A stretch of DNA of 56,599 nt from an uncultured Eubacteriales bacterium. GTDB lineage: Bacteria > Bacillota > Clostridia > Peptostreptococcales > Anaerovoracaceae. The stretch is from positions 1 to 56,599 of the forward strand of contig UQXL01000014.1 of NCBI GenBank assembly GCA_900545135.1, read 5' to 3'. Shown here piece after piece: positions 26,555-34,153 of this stretch. Below the pieces are notes generated by a model, which was not told the DNA's origin, did not search any database, and saw only the letters and a list, made by a program, of their open reading frames with translations. The position numbers and the translations under genes were made by a program. Within the stretch, counting starts at the first letter, position 1; each line of letters opens with the position of its first letter.

Positions 26555-26864
26555 ATGAAAACAGGATTGAAAAAAAACGCAGAAAACCACAGAGATATAC
26601 TTTGATGAAGCAAGTCCGTGGATTACAGTCAGCACCTACAATACCGATCTCAAAAACAGACTGACCGCCTATTCTGAAAAGCACCCTGAATTATGCAAAC
26701 AGGCTGATGATACAGAGGACGGCGGTCTGACCTTTGAAATTATGAAGGGCAGATTTTGTTTTCGGCTGACCGAACCATACAGCGAGAAACGGCGGACAGT
26801 GGCAAGCAAATTTGCGAGGAAGCAGAACAATCATCTGCGTAACCACAAGACCGAAAGGAACTGA
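26555..26864 (+). pseudogene. Frameshifted small gene of integrative elements (unknown function)
   Basis: ATG 26555 follows an AAGGAG site, but the frame stops after 16 codons. Moving one base at the run of eight A (26570-26577) opens a clean 95-codon frame (KKTQKTTEIYFDE onward, ending KTERN at 26864). I recognise this as a conserved small protein of Clostridial conjugative elements; no function is established. One A too many explains the break, whether a real mutation or an error in a homopolymer. Confidence 0.65.
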
Positions 26865-26869
26865 CGAAA

Positions 26870-27131
26870 ATGCCTATGACAAAAGGAGAGAAAATTACAG
26901 CAGAGGCTCTTGGATTGGATACACCAAAAGATAAGCCTGCGCTAACAGCCGACCACCATTTTCTTCGGAAGGTAATTCCCTTTGCAAAAAGCCAAAGATA
27001 TTGGAAAGGCTCGGCAACAGAATTACTGCGGGAACTCGGGTGACTCATCTACGCCGCCGAATACGGTTACCAAACTGTTGAATAAATACGCTTACGATTT
27101 GTTTTACAAACAAGATATCGTAATTCATTAA
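26870..27131 (+). pseudogene. Frameshifted, truncated element gene, possible replication protein fragment
   Basis: From ATG 26870 the frame reads MTKGEKITAEALGLDTPKD and ends LLRELG at a TGA near 27043. One base on, the frame continues DSSTPPNTVTKLLNKYAYDF and stops at 27131. An extra G in GGG at about 27037-27040 would cause the shift. The SQRYWKGSATELLREL plus PPNTVTKLLN pattern resembles a helical module seen in phage or plasmid replication proteins. The C-terminus is lost at a junction with the recombinase fragment that follows. Confidence 0.5.
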
Positions 27132-28057
27132 TGTTTTTTCCTACCGTCAACTTCCGAACTTACCGAAAATTTTTCAAAATGAAGAAAAAGCTCGACAAAC
27201 CGAAAGATGAATGGAAAATATTTCAGAATACCCACCCTGCAATCATTGACCGTGAAACCTTTGAGTTGGTACAGGAGCTGCGCAAACACCGTCGAAGACC
27301 TGCTAAAAGCGGAATCATTAGTATGTTTTCGGGTCTTATCTACTGTGCCGATTGTGGCGAGAAACTGTATTACAGCGTGACAAACAATTACAAGCGAGAA
27401 CAAGCCTATTTCTTCTGTTCTGCTTACCGCAAAAATTCCGAAGTGTGTTCTGCACACTATATCCGAGAAAAAGTAGTTGAACAACTCGCTCTTCAGAGTA
27501 TGCAAAGAGTATTATGGTATGTGCAGACTTACGAAAAGTTATTTGCACAAATGCAATTAGAGGAATTTGGCGAGAAACAAAAGAAAGAACTTGCGGGGAA
27601 ACGCCGTGAGCTCGATAAGGCAAAGCTGTGTATTCAGGAAATTGACAGCGTTATTCAAAAGCTTTATGAAGATAACGCAATGGGTAAAATCAGCGATGAG
27701 CGTTTTGCCACGATGTCAATGTCACTTGAAAGTGAGCAGAGCGAGTTAAAAGGCAGGATTCCTATTTTGGAAACCGAACTTGAAAACGCAAAAATCAAGA
27801 CCGAAGGTTTACAGATGTTTATTGATAGAGCAAAAAAGATTACTCGTCCTGAAGCACTCACGCCTGAATTGGTACACGAGTTCATTGAGAAAATCATGGT
27901 ATCTGCACCCGAATACAAAGACGGCAAGCGTTATCAGAAAGTTGAAATCCACTACAACGGTGTTGGCATTATCAGAGAGCTGACCGCCGAAGAAATGGAA
28001 GAATACTTTGAGGAGCATATCAAAAACAAGCCTTTTCTAAAGGCAAAAACGGCATAG
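27131..28057 (+). pseudogene. Large serine recombinase, C-terminal fragment without catalytic domain
   Basis: Residues after the first dozen match the recombinase and zinc-beta-ribbon part of large serine integrases: VNFRTYRK, then the FENTHxAII-type HPAIIDRETFELVQ, then GLIYCADCGEKLYY with a second cysteine pair (FFCSAYRK...VCSAHYI), then a coiled coil and the C-terminal tail ending KAKTA. The N-terminal resolvase domain with the nucleophilic Ser is absent. The fragment joins abruptly to the previous gene near 27131, indicating an internal deletion. It lies 76 bases from the right attachment repeat, as expected of an element's integrase. It cannot catalyse recombination. Confidence 0.88.
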
Positions 28058-28320
28058 TCATTGACTACGCCGCATTCATACAACAATATTTTATTTGAGA
28101 TACAAAGCCTTTGGGCACCTTCCTTACGGAGGGTGCCCAAAGGCATCTTTTTTATTTTTTGCAAACGCAGGAGATTTTAGATATGGGATGCTCTCCAGAT
28201 TGTTAGATTGTTCGAAGATCCGCGAAAAAGGCCAGCTTTGATGCCGCCCAATGATTTATTCACTCCGGTAAAAAGCTGCGTCGTCCGTTTTAATTTCAAG
28301 CTCAAGCTTATAACCGCCGC

Positions 28321-29508
28321 CTAAAGTTTGTGACTGCCTGCTGCATTGACTATGGCTGAAGCTACCGCATCGACCACGTCAGGATCAAAAGCGTCAGGAA
28401 GAACGTAATCTGCGCTCAGATTTTTTTCCGCCGCCACTTGAGCCAAAGCTCTGGCTGCCGCTTCCTTCATCTCATCAGTAATTCTCTCCGCTCTTGCGTC
28501 GAGAGCACCTCTGAATATGCCCGGGAACGCCAAAACATTATTTATTTGATTAGGGAAATCAGATCTTCCCGTTCCCACAACTGCAGCTCCGCCGGCCTTA
28601 GCTTCGTCAGGCATGATTTCAGGCACCGGATTGGCAAGTGCAAAGACGATCGGAGCTTCGGCCATGCTCTCGATCATTTCGCGGCTTACTATACCGCCTT
28701 TGGAAACCCCGATGAACACGTCAGCGCCTCTCATCGCGTCGCTGAGTTTTCCCTTAAGGCCCTCTTTGTTGGTTATTTTAGCCATGGCCTGCTGCTCAGG
28801 ATTATTGTAAGGCGCACCGTCATATACGATTCCTGCTCCCTTGCACAGCGTAACGTCGCCAAAGCCCATGCGCATTATCATCTTGGCGATGGAAATTCCC
28901 GCCGAACCGGCTCCGCTGATGACGATCTTCATCTTCCCCATCTCTCTGCCTGTAATCTTTACGGCGTTGAGAAGCGCGGCGCAGACCACAATTGCCGTAC
29001 CGTGCTGATCATCGTGAAATACGGGGATATCACATTTTTCTATCAATTTCTTTTCTATCTCAAAGCATCTCGGCGCGCTGATGTCTTCCAGGTTGATTCC
29101 GCCGAAGCTCTTTGAAATATTGTATATCGTTTCAACGATTTCGTCCGGGTCTTTTGAATTCACGCAAATCGGAACCGCGTCGATTCCGGCAAATGATTTG
29201 AAAAGCGCGCATTTACCCTCCATCACAGGCATGGCCGCGGCTGGTCCTATGTCGCCCAAGCCGAGTACGGCGGTTCCGTCCGTGATCACTGCCACTGTGT
29301 TCCATTTACCTGTATAAGTGTATGCAAGTTTTTCATCGCTGGCGATTTCAAGGCATGGCTCGGCTACTCCGGGAGTGTATGCCATTGCCAGATCGTCTTG
29401 AGTCTGCATAGGCGCCTTTACCTTGATTTCCAGCTTTCCTCTCCATTCCGCGTGTTTTTTCAAAGCAAGCGTTTTTTTATCCAATTGGTCGTCTCTAGCG
29501 AAATCCAT
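28321..29508 (-). CDS. NAD(P)-dependent malic enzyme (oxaloacetate-decarboxylating)
   Basis: Converts malate to pyruvate and CO2 with reduction of NAD(P). The protein has the short bacterial form (395 aa) with AMAYTPGVAEPCLEI, the substrate site around GGINLEDISAPRCFEIE, the HDDQHGTAIV motif and the dinucleotide fold ISGAGSAGISIAK. ATG 29508 follows GGAG by eight bases; the longest frame adds six codons. It diverges from the sigma-54-controlled GPH transporter. Because the catabolic operon at 34-38 kb may release fumarate, malic enzyme could consume the malate made from it, but that link is inference. 28144-28320 holds nothing recognisable. Confidence 0.95.
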   Translation of the reverse strand: MDFARDDQLDKKTLALKKHAEWRGKLEIKVKAPMQTQDDLAMAYTPGVAEPCLEIASDEKLAYTYTGKWNTVAVITDGTAVLGLGDIGPAAAMPVMEGKCALFKSFAGIDAVPICVNSKDPDEIVETIYNISKSFGGINLEDISAPRCFEIEKKLIEKCDIPVFHDDQHGTAIVVCAALLNAVKITGREMGKMKIVISGAGSAGISIAKMIMRMGFGDVTLCKGAGIVYDGAPYNNPEQQAMAKITNKEGLKGKLSDAMRGADVFIGVSKGGIVSREMIESMAEAPIVFALANPVPEIMPDEAKAGGAAVVGTGRSDFPNQINNVLAFPGIFRGALDARAERITDEMKEAAARALAQVAAEKNLSADYVLPDAFDPDVVDAVASAIVNAAGSHKL

Positions 29509-29631
29509 ATTGCCATCTCCTTTCATTGTGTTACGTTATAGCATTACTTTTTATTCTTGTCAATACGCTCTTCTTAAATTTTTTCTCAATTGGGTGAACC
29601 TTGAATTTTTTCCCAGCATATCAGCATTGAA

Positions 29632-29648
29632 TTGGCACTGAATTTGCA
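29632..29648 (+). promoter_or_regulatory. Sigma-54 (-24/-12) promoter of the GPH transporter
   Basis: TTGGCACTGAATTTGCA matches TGGCAC-N5-TTGCW. GG (29634-29635) and GC (29646-29647) are exactly ten bases apart. A leader of about 200 bases follows, holding two copies of an ACAAAATTCA..GGCGGAGA repeat near 29770-29820 and no gene. Confidence 0.85.
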
Positions 29649-29854
29649 TTATTGATATTTATACAGCTTACGGCATGTCCTGCGCTTATCCGTATGCGGC
29701 GCTGAGGCGTGCAGAAATGAATATTCGCCTGGCAGACCGGCCGTTGCTGAATTCAACTCCAGCCATGTTACCACAAAATTCACAGGCGGAGAAACCATAA
29801 CAAAATTCATCGGCGGAGACGAAATCTCACGCCGTCAAAAGGAGGCATCATCAA

Positions 29855-31339
29855 ATGTTCAAGCCCAACAAAATCTGCAGCTATTCCCTTGGGTATATGG
29901 GCCAGGGAGCCGCGTACAACTTCATGTCAACTTATTTCATAGTCTTCATGACTGACTGCGTAGGCCTGAGTTCATCGCTTTCAGCCTCCATCATGTCGAT
30001 CGCCCTGCTGATAGAGGTGATTTCAGGCATGGCCGTAGGAAATATTTCCGACAACTGCAGTTCAAAGATTGGAAAGCGCAGGCCTTTTATACTGTTCGCC
30101 TGCCTCACGCTGCCGCCTATAATCCTGCTTCTTTTTATGCCGATAGATGCAGGAGGCAGCTTTAAATTCATATATTATCTGATTTTCAGCATACTTTTCA
30201 GGATATCATTTTCTTCATATGAAATTCCGGGCAATGCCTTTGGCGCGGAAATCGCCTCCGGCTACGATGAGAGAACGAGGCTGAGAACCGTCTCAAGAGT
30301 TTTCGGTATACTGGGAAACACCGTGGCTTACATCTTTCCTCTGCTGATGCTTGACGCAGTAAAAGACCAGTCCTCAAGCTGGAGAATTTCCGCTGCAGTC
30401 ATCGCCTTCCTCTGCTTCTCTGCCTGGCTGGCGACATTTTTCCTCACCAAGCCTTATTCCGTCCAGATGAAAAAGATCCGCCGGGATCCAAGTGAAGGCA
30501 CCGCTTCGGCGGCTCCGGGCGAAAACGCCGCTTCGGCAGAAATCCACGGGTTCCAGGGAAGCCGTAGTTCAAAAAAACACGGTCTGCTGAGGGGCATATT
30601 CTCAAACTATCTGCAGCTCTCAAAGCTGAAACCGATGAGGATACTCATAATATACAAGGCGGCCTTTTCATGCGCCATAGCCCTGTTCAACATAGGCACG
30701 GTCTACTACATGAGATGCTGCGCCGGCCTTTCCAACGCATACATATCCGGCGTATATTTCGTCACTTCGGCCGTTTTCCTCATCACTACGCCGCTCATCA
30801 ATAAAATGGCCATCAAGATGGGAAAATCCAGCCAGCAGAAGCTGTTCCTCGGCTCAGCGGCTCTGATCAGCCTTGCCATATTTCTCTTTTTCTCAGGCTC
30901 CGTCCGGGCGACGTTCGTCTACATAGTCACATTTGCCGCGACGCAAAACAGTTTTTGGCAGCTGAGCACTCCGATATTCTATGACATCGTGGAAGTCGAC
31001 GAGTTCATCAACGGCAAAAGACGTGAAGGCGACATCATGTCAATGGTTTCTGTACTGGGAACGCTGACCACGTCCATAATTGTTCAGATCTTCGGCGCAC
31101 TACTGGATTTTTCAGGATATGATCCCGCGGCGGCTGTTCAGGCGGAAAGCGTGGTCACATTTCTCAATCTGGCTTATGTGCTTACGCCGGGCGTATGCTT
31201 TCTGATAGGAGCGGCGGCTCTGGCCAGATTTCCGCTCAACAAGAAAACTTTCGCCTCCCTCACCTCCGCGGTGAGGAAAAAGAACGCCGGAGAAGATTAT
31301 TCAGAGTACAGCGAGGACTTGAATAAAATTTTAAAATAA
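29855..31339 (+). CDS. GPH-type MFS symporter (glycoside-pentoside-hexuronide family)
   Basis: A 494-residue, twelve-helix carrier. GPH/MFS_2 signs are SLGYMGQGAAYNFMSTYFIV at the N-terminus, GNISDNCSSKIGKRRPFIL (the loop 2-3 motif), FSSYEIPGNAFGAEI, and FYDIVEVDEFINGKRREGDI late in the protein. A paralogue with the same motifs lies at 48355-49743. GPH carriers usually import sugars by cation symport, but this clade sits in amino-acid-like catabolic clusters, so the cargo is uncertain. It has its own sigma-54 promoter and an AAAGGAGG site. Confidence 0.9.
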   Translation: MFKPNKICSYSLGYMGQGAAYNFMSTYFIVFMTDCVGLSSSLSASIMSIALLIEVISGMAVGNISDNCSSKIGKRRPFILFACLTLPPIILLLFMPIDAGGSFKFIYYLIFSILFRISFSSYEIPGNAFGAEIASGYDERTRLRTVSRVFGILGNTVAYIFPLLMLDAVKDQSSSWRISAAVIAFLCFSAWLATFFLTKPYSVQMKKIRRDPSEGTASAAPGENAASAEIHGFQGSRSSKKHGLLRGIFSNYLQLSKLKPMRILIIYKAAFSCAIALFNIGTVYYMRCCAGLSNAYISGVYFVTSAVFLITTPLINKMAIKMGKSSQQKLFLGSAALISLAIFLFFSGSVRATFVYIVTFAATQNSFWQLSTPIFYDIVEVDEFINGKRREGDIMSMVSVLGTLTTSIIVQIFGALLDFSGYDPAAAVQAESVVTFLNLAYVLTPGVCFLIGAAALARFPLNKKTFASLTSAVRKKNAGEDYSEYSEDLNKILK

Positions 31340-31342
31340 GCT

Positions 31343-31359
31343 TTGGCACAGAAATTGCT
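31343..31359 (+). promoter_or_regulatory. Sigma-54 (-24/-12) promoter of the proline-racemase-family gene
   Basis: TTGGCACAGAAATTGCT has GG (31345-31346) and GC (31357-31358) exactly ten bases apart. It begins three bases after the GPH transporter stop and drives the racemase-family gene and, probably, the sigma-54 activator behind it. Confidence 0.85.
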
Positions 31360-31399
31360 TTTAATGGTATTAACAACTTTTAATTTCAGGAGGGAAAAA

Positions 31400-32395
31400 A
31401 TGAAATTTACCAGAATCATCGAGACAGTCGACACTCATACCGCCGGCGAACCTACCAGGATCATACTCAGCGGTATTCCAAAGCTCGTAGGAGACTCAGT
31501 CAAAGAAAAAAGGGACTATTTCAAGGAGCATTATGACAACATACGTACAAGACTCACTTATGAGCCGAGAGGACACGCCGGAATGCTTTGCGCCGCCGTC
31601 GTTCCGCCGTCTGCTCCCGAAGCGGATTTCGGCATCTTCTACATGGACGACGTACAGTATCTTGATATGTGCGGCCATGCTACCATAGGCGTAGGAACCG
31701 CCCTTCAGGAGATAGGCCTTGTTCCCGACGAGCACAAGGACGCATACGTCATTGAAACGCCTGCCGGCCTTGTAACGATCCACAATAACTTCAACGACGA
31801 TAAAACTTTCGTCAAAAGCTGCTCCATTCAAAACGTCAACAGCTATGTCATAGAAAATGAAATCCGCATAGACGTTGACGACATTAAAGACATTCCTGTA
31901 AACGTCGCCTACGGCGGAAATGTCTTCGCCATCGTTCCAGCGGCCAAGTTCAACATCGAAATAAAACCGGAAAACGCAGAAAAAATTAAATATTATTCTG
32001 CCAAAATCCGCAAGGCTTGTGATAAAATACTTGGTAAGGAAGAATTCAAAATTACTCTCGTTCAGTGGTATGACACTCCAAAATACCATGAGTCCGATCT
32101 GCGCGTGGTGCACAGCTCAGGATACGGCTCGCCTGACCGTTCCCCTGGCGGAACAGGCACAAGCGCCAAGCTGGCCTGGCTGGGCGAAAACAATATGCTT
32201 GAAATCGATCAGCCATTCGTCCACGAAGGTATCGTAGACGGCAAATTCATCGGCAAGATCAAAGATATCATAGACGCCGGAGATCATAAGGAGTACATCA
32301 CAGAAATAACGGGAGAGGCCAGAATCACCGGCTTCCACAAATTTGTATTTGACGAGGAGAATGATCCTCTGGTTGAAGGATTCCTGTTTGAATAA
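31400..32395 (+). CDS. Proline racemase superfamily enzyme with Cys/Gly active site
   Basis: A 331-residue member of the proline racemase / hydroxyproline epimerase / trans-3-hydroxyproline dehydratase superfamily (ETVDTHTAGEPTRI at the start). The first catalytic motif, MCGHATIG, keeps its Cys. The second reads SPDRSPGGTGTSAKLA: the usual second Cys (DRSPCGTGT) is Gly, where dehydratases have Thr. Two-base racemisation as in ProR is therefore unlikely; a dehydratase, one-base epimerase or other reaction is possible. It lies in a sigma-54 regulon with a C-N lyase and an MmgE/PrpD protein. ATG 31400 follows AGGAGGG. Confidence 0.88.
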   Translation: MKFTRIIETVDTHTAGEPTRIILSGIPKLVGDSVKEKRDYFKEHYDNIRTRLTYEPRGHAGMLCAAVVPPSAPEADFGIFYMDDVQYLDMCGHATIGVGTALQEIGLVPDEHKDAYVIETPAGLVTIHNNFNDDKTFVKSCSIQNVNSYVIENEIRIDVDDIKDIPVNVAYGGNVFAIVPAAKFNIEIKPENAEKIKYYSAKIRKACDKILGKEEFKITLVQWYDTPKYHESDLRVVHSSGYGSPDRSPGGTGTSAKLAWLGENNMLEIDQPFVHEGIVDGKFIGKIKDIIDAGDHKEYITEITGEARITGFHKFVFDEENDPLVEGFLFE

Positions 32396-32431
32396 CGTCT
32401 TTAAATAACGGTTTAAAAAAGGAGGCGGAAA

Positions 32432-32878
32432 ATGAAGAAGAACGACGACGACTTGAAATGGATCCACGAGAATTTTGAATACATAGATTCTCTCACGGCC
32501 ATTGACGATACCGGCAAGATAATAGTCAAAAAAAGGTTCAATCCGAGATATTCCGACGAAGAAAACAAAGCAAACAACGAATGGGCTGTAGGGCGGAATC
32601 TTCTCGACGTTTTCCCCTCCTTAAGCTACGAGAACAGTTCTCTGCTCCAATCAATATCCACCGGCAAGATCGTGTACTACGAACGGCAGGAAGCTTGGAA
32701 TCATATGGGCGGAAAGGTAGTGACAAAGAATCTGACCATACCTATAATTTCCAGGGGAAGCATTATAGGGGCAGTGGAGCTCTCACGTGATATTACTCAT
32801 ATAGAAAACAAAATAAAGGGCAAAACTATACCTCCCCCCCCCACGAAAAATTTCCCAACGGAGCTAAATACAGCATAA
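32432..32878 (+). CDS. Sigma-54 activator, N-terminal sensor part (split by frameshift)
   Basis: Residues 1-130 form a PAS-like sensor domain (YIDSLTAIDDTGKIIVKKR, then GRNLLDVFPSL, then IPIISRGSIIGAVELSRDIT), as in RocR-type activators. After a run of nine C (32834-32842) the frame leaves the family and stops at 32878. One C more, or two fewer, would read HEKFPNGAKYSINDIVSRSQ and continue into the AAA+ domain, giving one protein of about 472 aa. The AGGAGG start is good. It lies 37 bases after the racemase-family gene and is presumably co-transcribed. Confidence 0.85.
   Translation: MKKNDDDLKWIHENFEYIDSLTAIDDTGKIIVKKRFNPRYSDEENKANNEWAVGRNLLDVFPSLSYENSSLLQSISTGKIVYYERQEAWNHMGGKVVTKNLTIPIISRGSIIGAVELSRDITHIENKIKGKTIPPPPTKNFPTELNTA
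32834..32842 (+). repeat. Poly-C run (C9) at the frameshift in the sigma-54 activator
   Basis: Nine consecutive C, preceded by CCT, lie in the linker between sensor and AAA+ domain. C7 or C10 would restore the frame. It may be a slippage-prone switch or a sequencing error. Confidence 0.9.
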
Positions 32879-32904
32879 ATGACATAGTCTCCCGCAGTCA
32901 GTCC

Positions 32905-33849
32905 ATGCAGGAAATCAAGAGAACGATAATGCAGATAGCAAACAGTAAGTCCTCTGTTCTCGTCTACGGCGAAACCGGCACCGGCAAAGAACTCATCGTT
33001 TCCGCCATACACAATTCCGGTTACCGCAAAAACAAGCCCTTTATAGCTCTCAACTGCGCTGCCCTGCCGGAAAACATACTGGAGGGTCTGCTCTTTGGTT
33101 CGAGGAAAGGAGCTTTCACAGGCGCTGAAAACAAGAAAGGCATATTTGAGGAAGCCAACGGCGGAACCATCTATCTCGATGAGATCAATTCCATGCCCAT
33201 GGCGCTCCAAGCCAAGCTGCTTCGCGTTCTGCAGGAAAAAACAGTCCTTCCCCTCGGCGCAGCCAAGTCGATAGACGTGGATGTGCGCGTGATCGCCTCC
33301 ACAAACCAAAACGTAGAGGAGCTTCTCAAACGTAAAATAATACGTGAAGATCTCCTTTACAGGCTCAATACCATAAGCATCGACATACCGCCTTTGAGAG
33401 AGAGAACCGAAGATATCGGGCTGCTGGTTGAATATTTCATAAAGAAGTACAACCGGGAATTTGAAAAACATGTCTTTGGTGTGAGCAAAAACGCCCTGCT
33501 CTTTCTCATGGGAAACGACTGGAAAGGAAACGTGCGTGAACTTGAACACGTGATAGAAGCCGCCATGAATATGGTTGCGAGCGGTGAAGAAATCCAGCTG
33601 CATCACCTGCCGGCATATCTTACTCTCATTCACAATGAAAGCTTTGGAGCCCCGGCGGAAAGTCCGGCAGCTGCCATTCCCCTCAACGAAGCCATGGCGC
33701 GTTATGAAAAAAAGCTCATCCTGACTGCCTTGGGGCAATGCAGATGGCGAATCGTAGACGCCGCTAAAGTTCTCGGCATACCTCGTACCAGCCTTCAATA
33801 CAAAATGGAGAAATATGGCATCAAAAAAGACGGAAATCCAGCTTTTTGA
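32905..33849 (+). CDS. Sigma-54 activator, AAA+ and HTH part (split by frameshift)
   Basis: A 314-residue remainder with the complete sigma-54 interaction module: Walker A GETGTGKE, the GAFTGA loop (SRKGAFTGAENKKG), Walker B GGTIYLDEIN and the arginine-rich DLLYRLNTISI segment. A Fis-type helix-turn-helix (AAKVLGIPRTSLQYKM) ends it. The real frame is open upstream through ..IVSRSQSMQE; ATG 32905 has no ribosome binding site, so this half is probably not translated alone. With three sigma-54 promoters nearby it is the obvious activator of the regulon. A terminator overlaps its stop. Confidence 0.88.
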   Translation: MQEIKRTIMQIANSKSSVLVYGETGTGKELIVSAIHNSGYRKNKPFIALNCAALPENILEGLLFGSRKGAFTGAENKKGIFEEANGGTIYLDEINSMPMALQAKLLRVLQEKTVLPLGAAKSIDVDVRVIASTNQNVEELLKRKIIREDLLYRLNTISIDIPPLRERTEDIGLLVEYFIKKYNREFEKHVFGVSKNALLFLMGNDWKGNVRELEHVIEAAMNMVASGEEIQLHHLPAYLTLIHNESFGAPAESPAAAIPLNEAMARYEKKLILTALGQCRWRIVDAAKVLGIPRTSLQYKMEKYGIKKDGNPAF

Positions 33850-33869
33850 GACGGATTTCCGTCTTTTTT
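33829..33869 (+). terminator. Intrinsic terminator of the sigma-54 activator
   Basis: GACGGAAATCC and GGATTTCCGTC form an 11-bp stem followed by six T. The ascending arm lies in the last codons of the gene. Confidence 0.9.
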
Positions 33870-33916
33870 GTGTTTTCTAGGTTCCGCAAATGAAATTCCA
33901 AGAATCAGCAGCCATG

Positions 33917-33938
33917 TTTTGACGATTTTTCGTCAAAA
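33917..33938 (+). promoter_or_regulatory. Perfect inverted repeat, candidate upstream activating site
   Basis: TTTTGACGA-TTTT-TCGTCAAAA is a perfect 9-bp inverted repeat about 145 bases upstream of the -24 element at 34083, the usual distance for an enhancer of a sigma-54 activator. It could alternatively be a second weak terminator, since a U-run follows. Confidence 0.5.
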
Positions 33939-34080
33939 TTCTGTTTTTTTTGCTTTTTTCATTCTGTTTTGATGCCATGCTGAACCGTACTGACGCTGCA
34001 GACCCACGTTTTTACTTCTGCAAACCCATATCAAAGCAGCCGTCAGAGCCAGATTTCTATCTATTATCGCCAAATTTAAG

Positions 34081-34097
34081 TTGGCATTATTTTTGCG
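34081..34097 (+). promoter_or_regulatory. Sigma-54 (-24/-12) promoter of the NhaC-lyase-MmgE operon
   Basis: TTGGCATTATTTTTGCG has GG and GC ten bases apart, matching TGGCAY-N5-TTGC. It lies about 57 bases before the NhaC-type gene. Confidence 0.85.
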
Positions 34098-34153
34098 TTT
34101 AATAATGTCAAAAGGTCGACCACTTTTGCAAATTATACTAGGAGGTAACTCAA

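Larger units (their letters stand above)
20549..28143. mobile_element. Decayed integrative element inserted in the tRNA-Glu terminator
   Basis: The 10-mer TGCCCAAAGG occurs at 20549-20558 and at 28134-28143. Joining the outer flanks through one copy recreates AAAAGATGCC-CAAA-GGCATCTTTT followed by TTATTTTTT, a perfect terminator hairpin directly after tRNA-Glu. The element therefore entered the loop of that terminator. Inside each end is an inverted relative containing GTAAGGAAG (CTTCGTAAGGAAGTT left, CTCCGTAAGGAAGGT right, read inward). It carries DUF6809, two ABC half-transporters, two accessory genes, frameshifted element genes and a serine recombinase fragment at the right end. With the recombinase truncated it is probably immobile. 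Confidence 0.85.

Noticed and set aside
28085..28133. Second attachment site or tRNA fragment at the right end
   Set aside because: No duplication of the tRNA 3' end is present; only the 10-bp TGCCCAAAGG core repeats.
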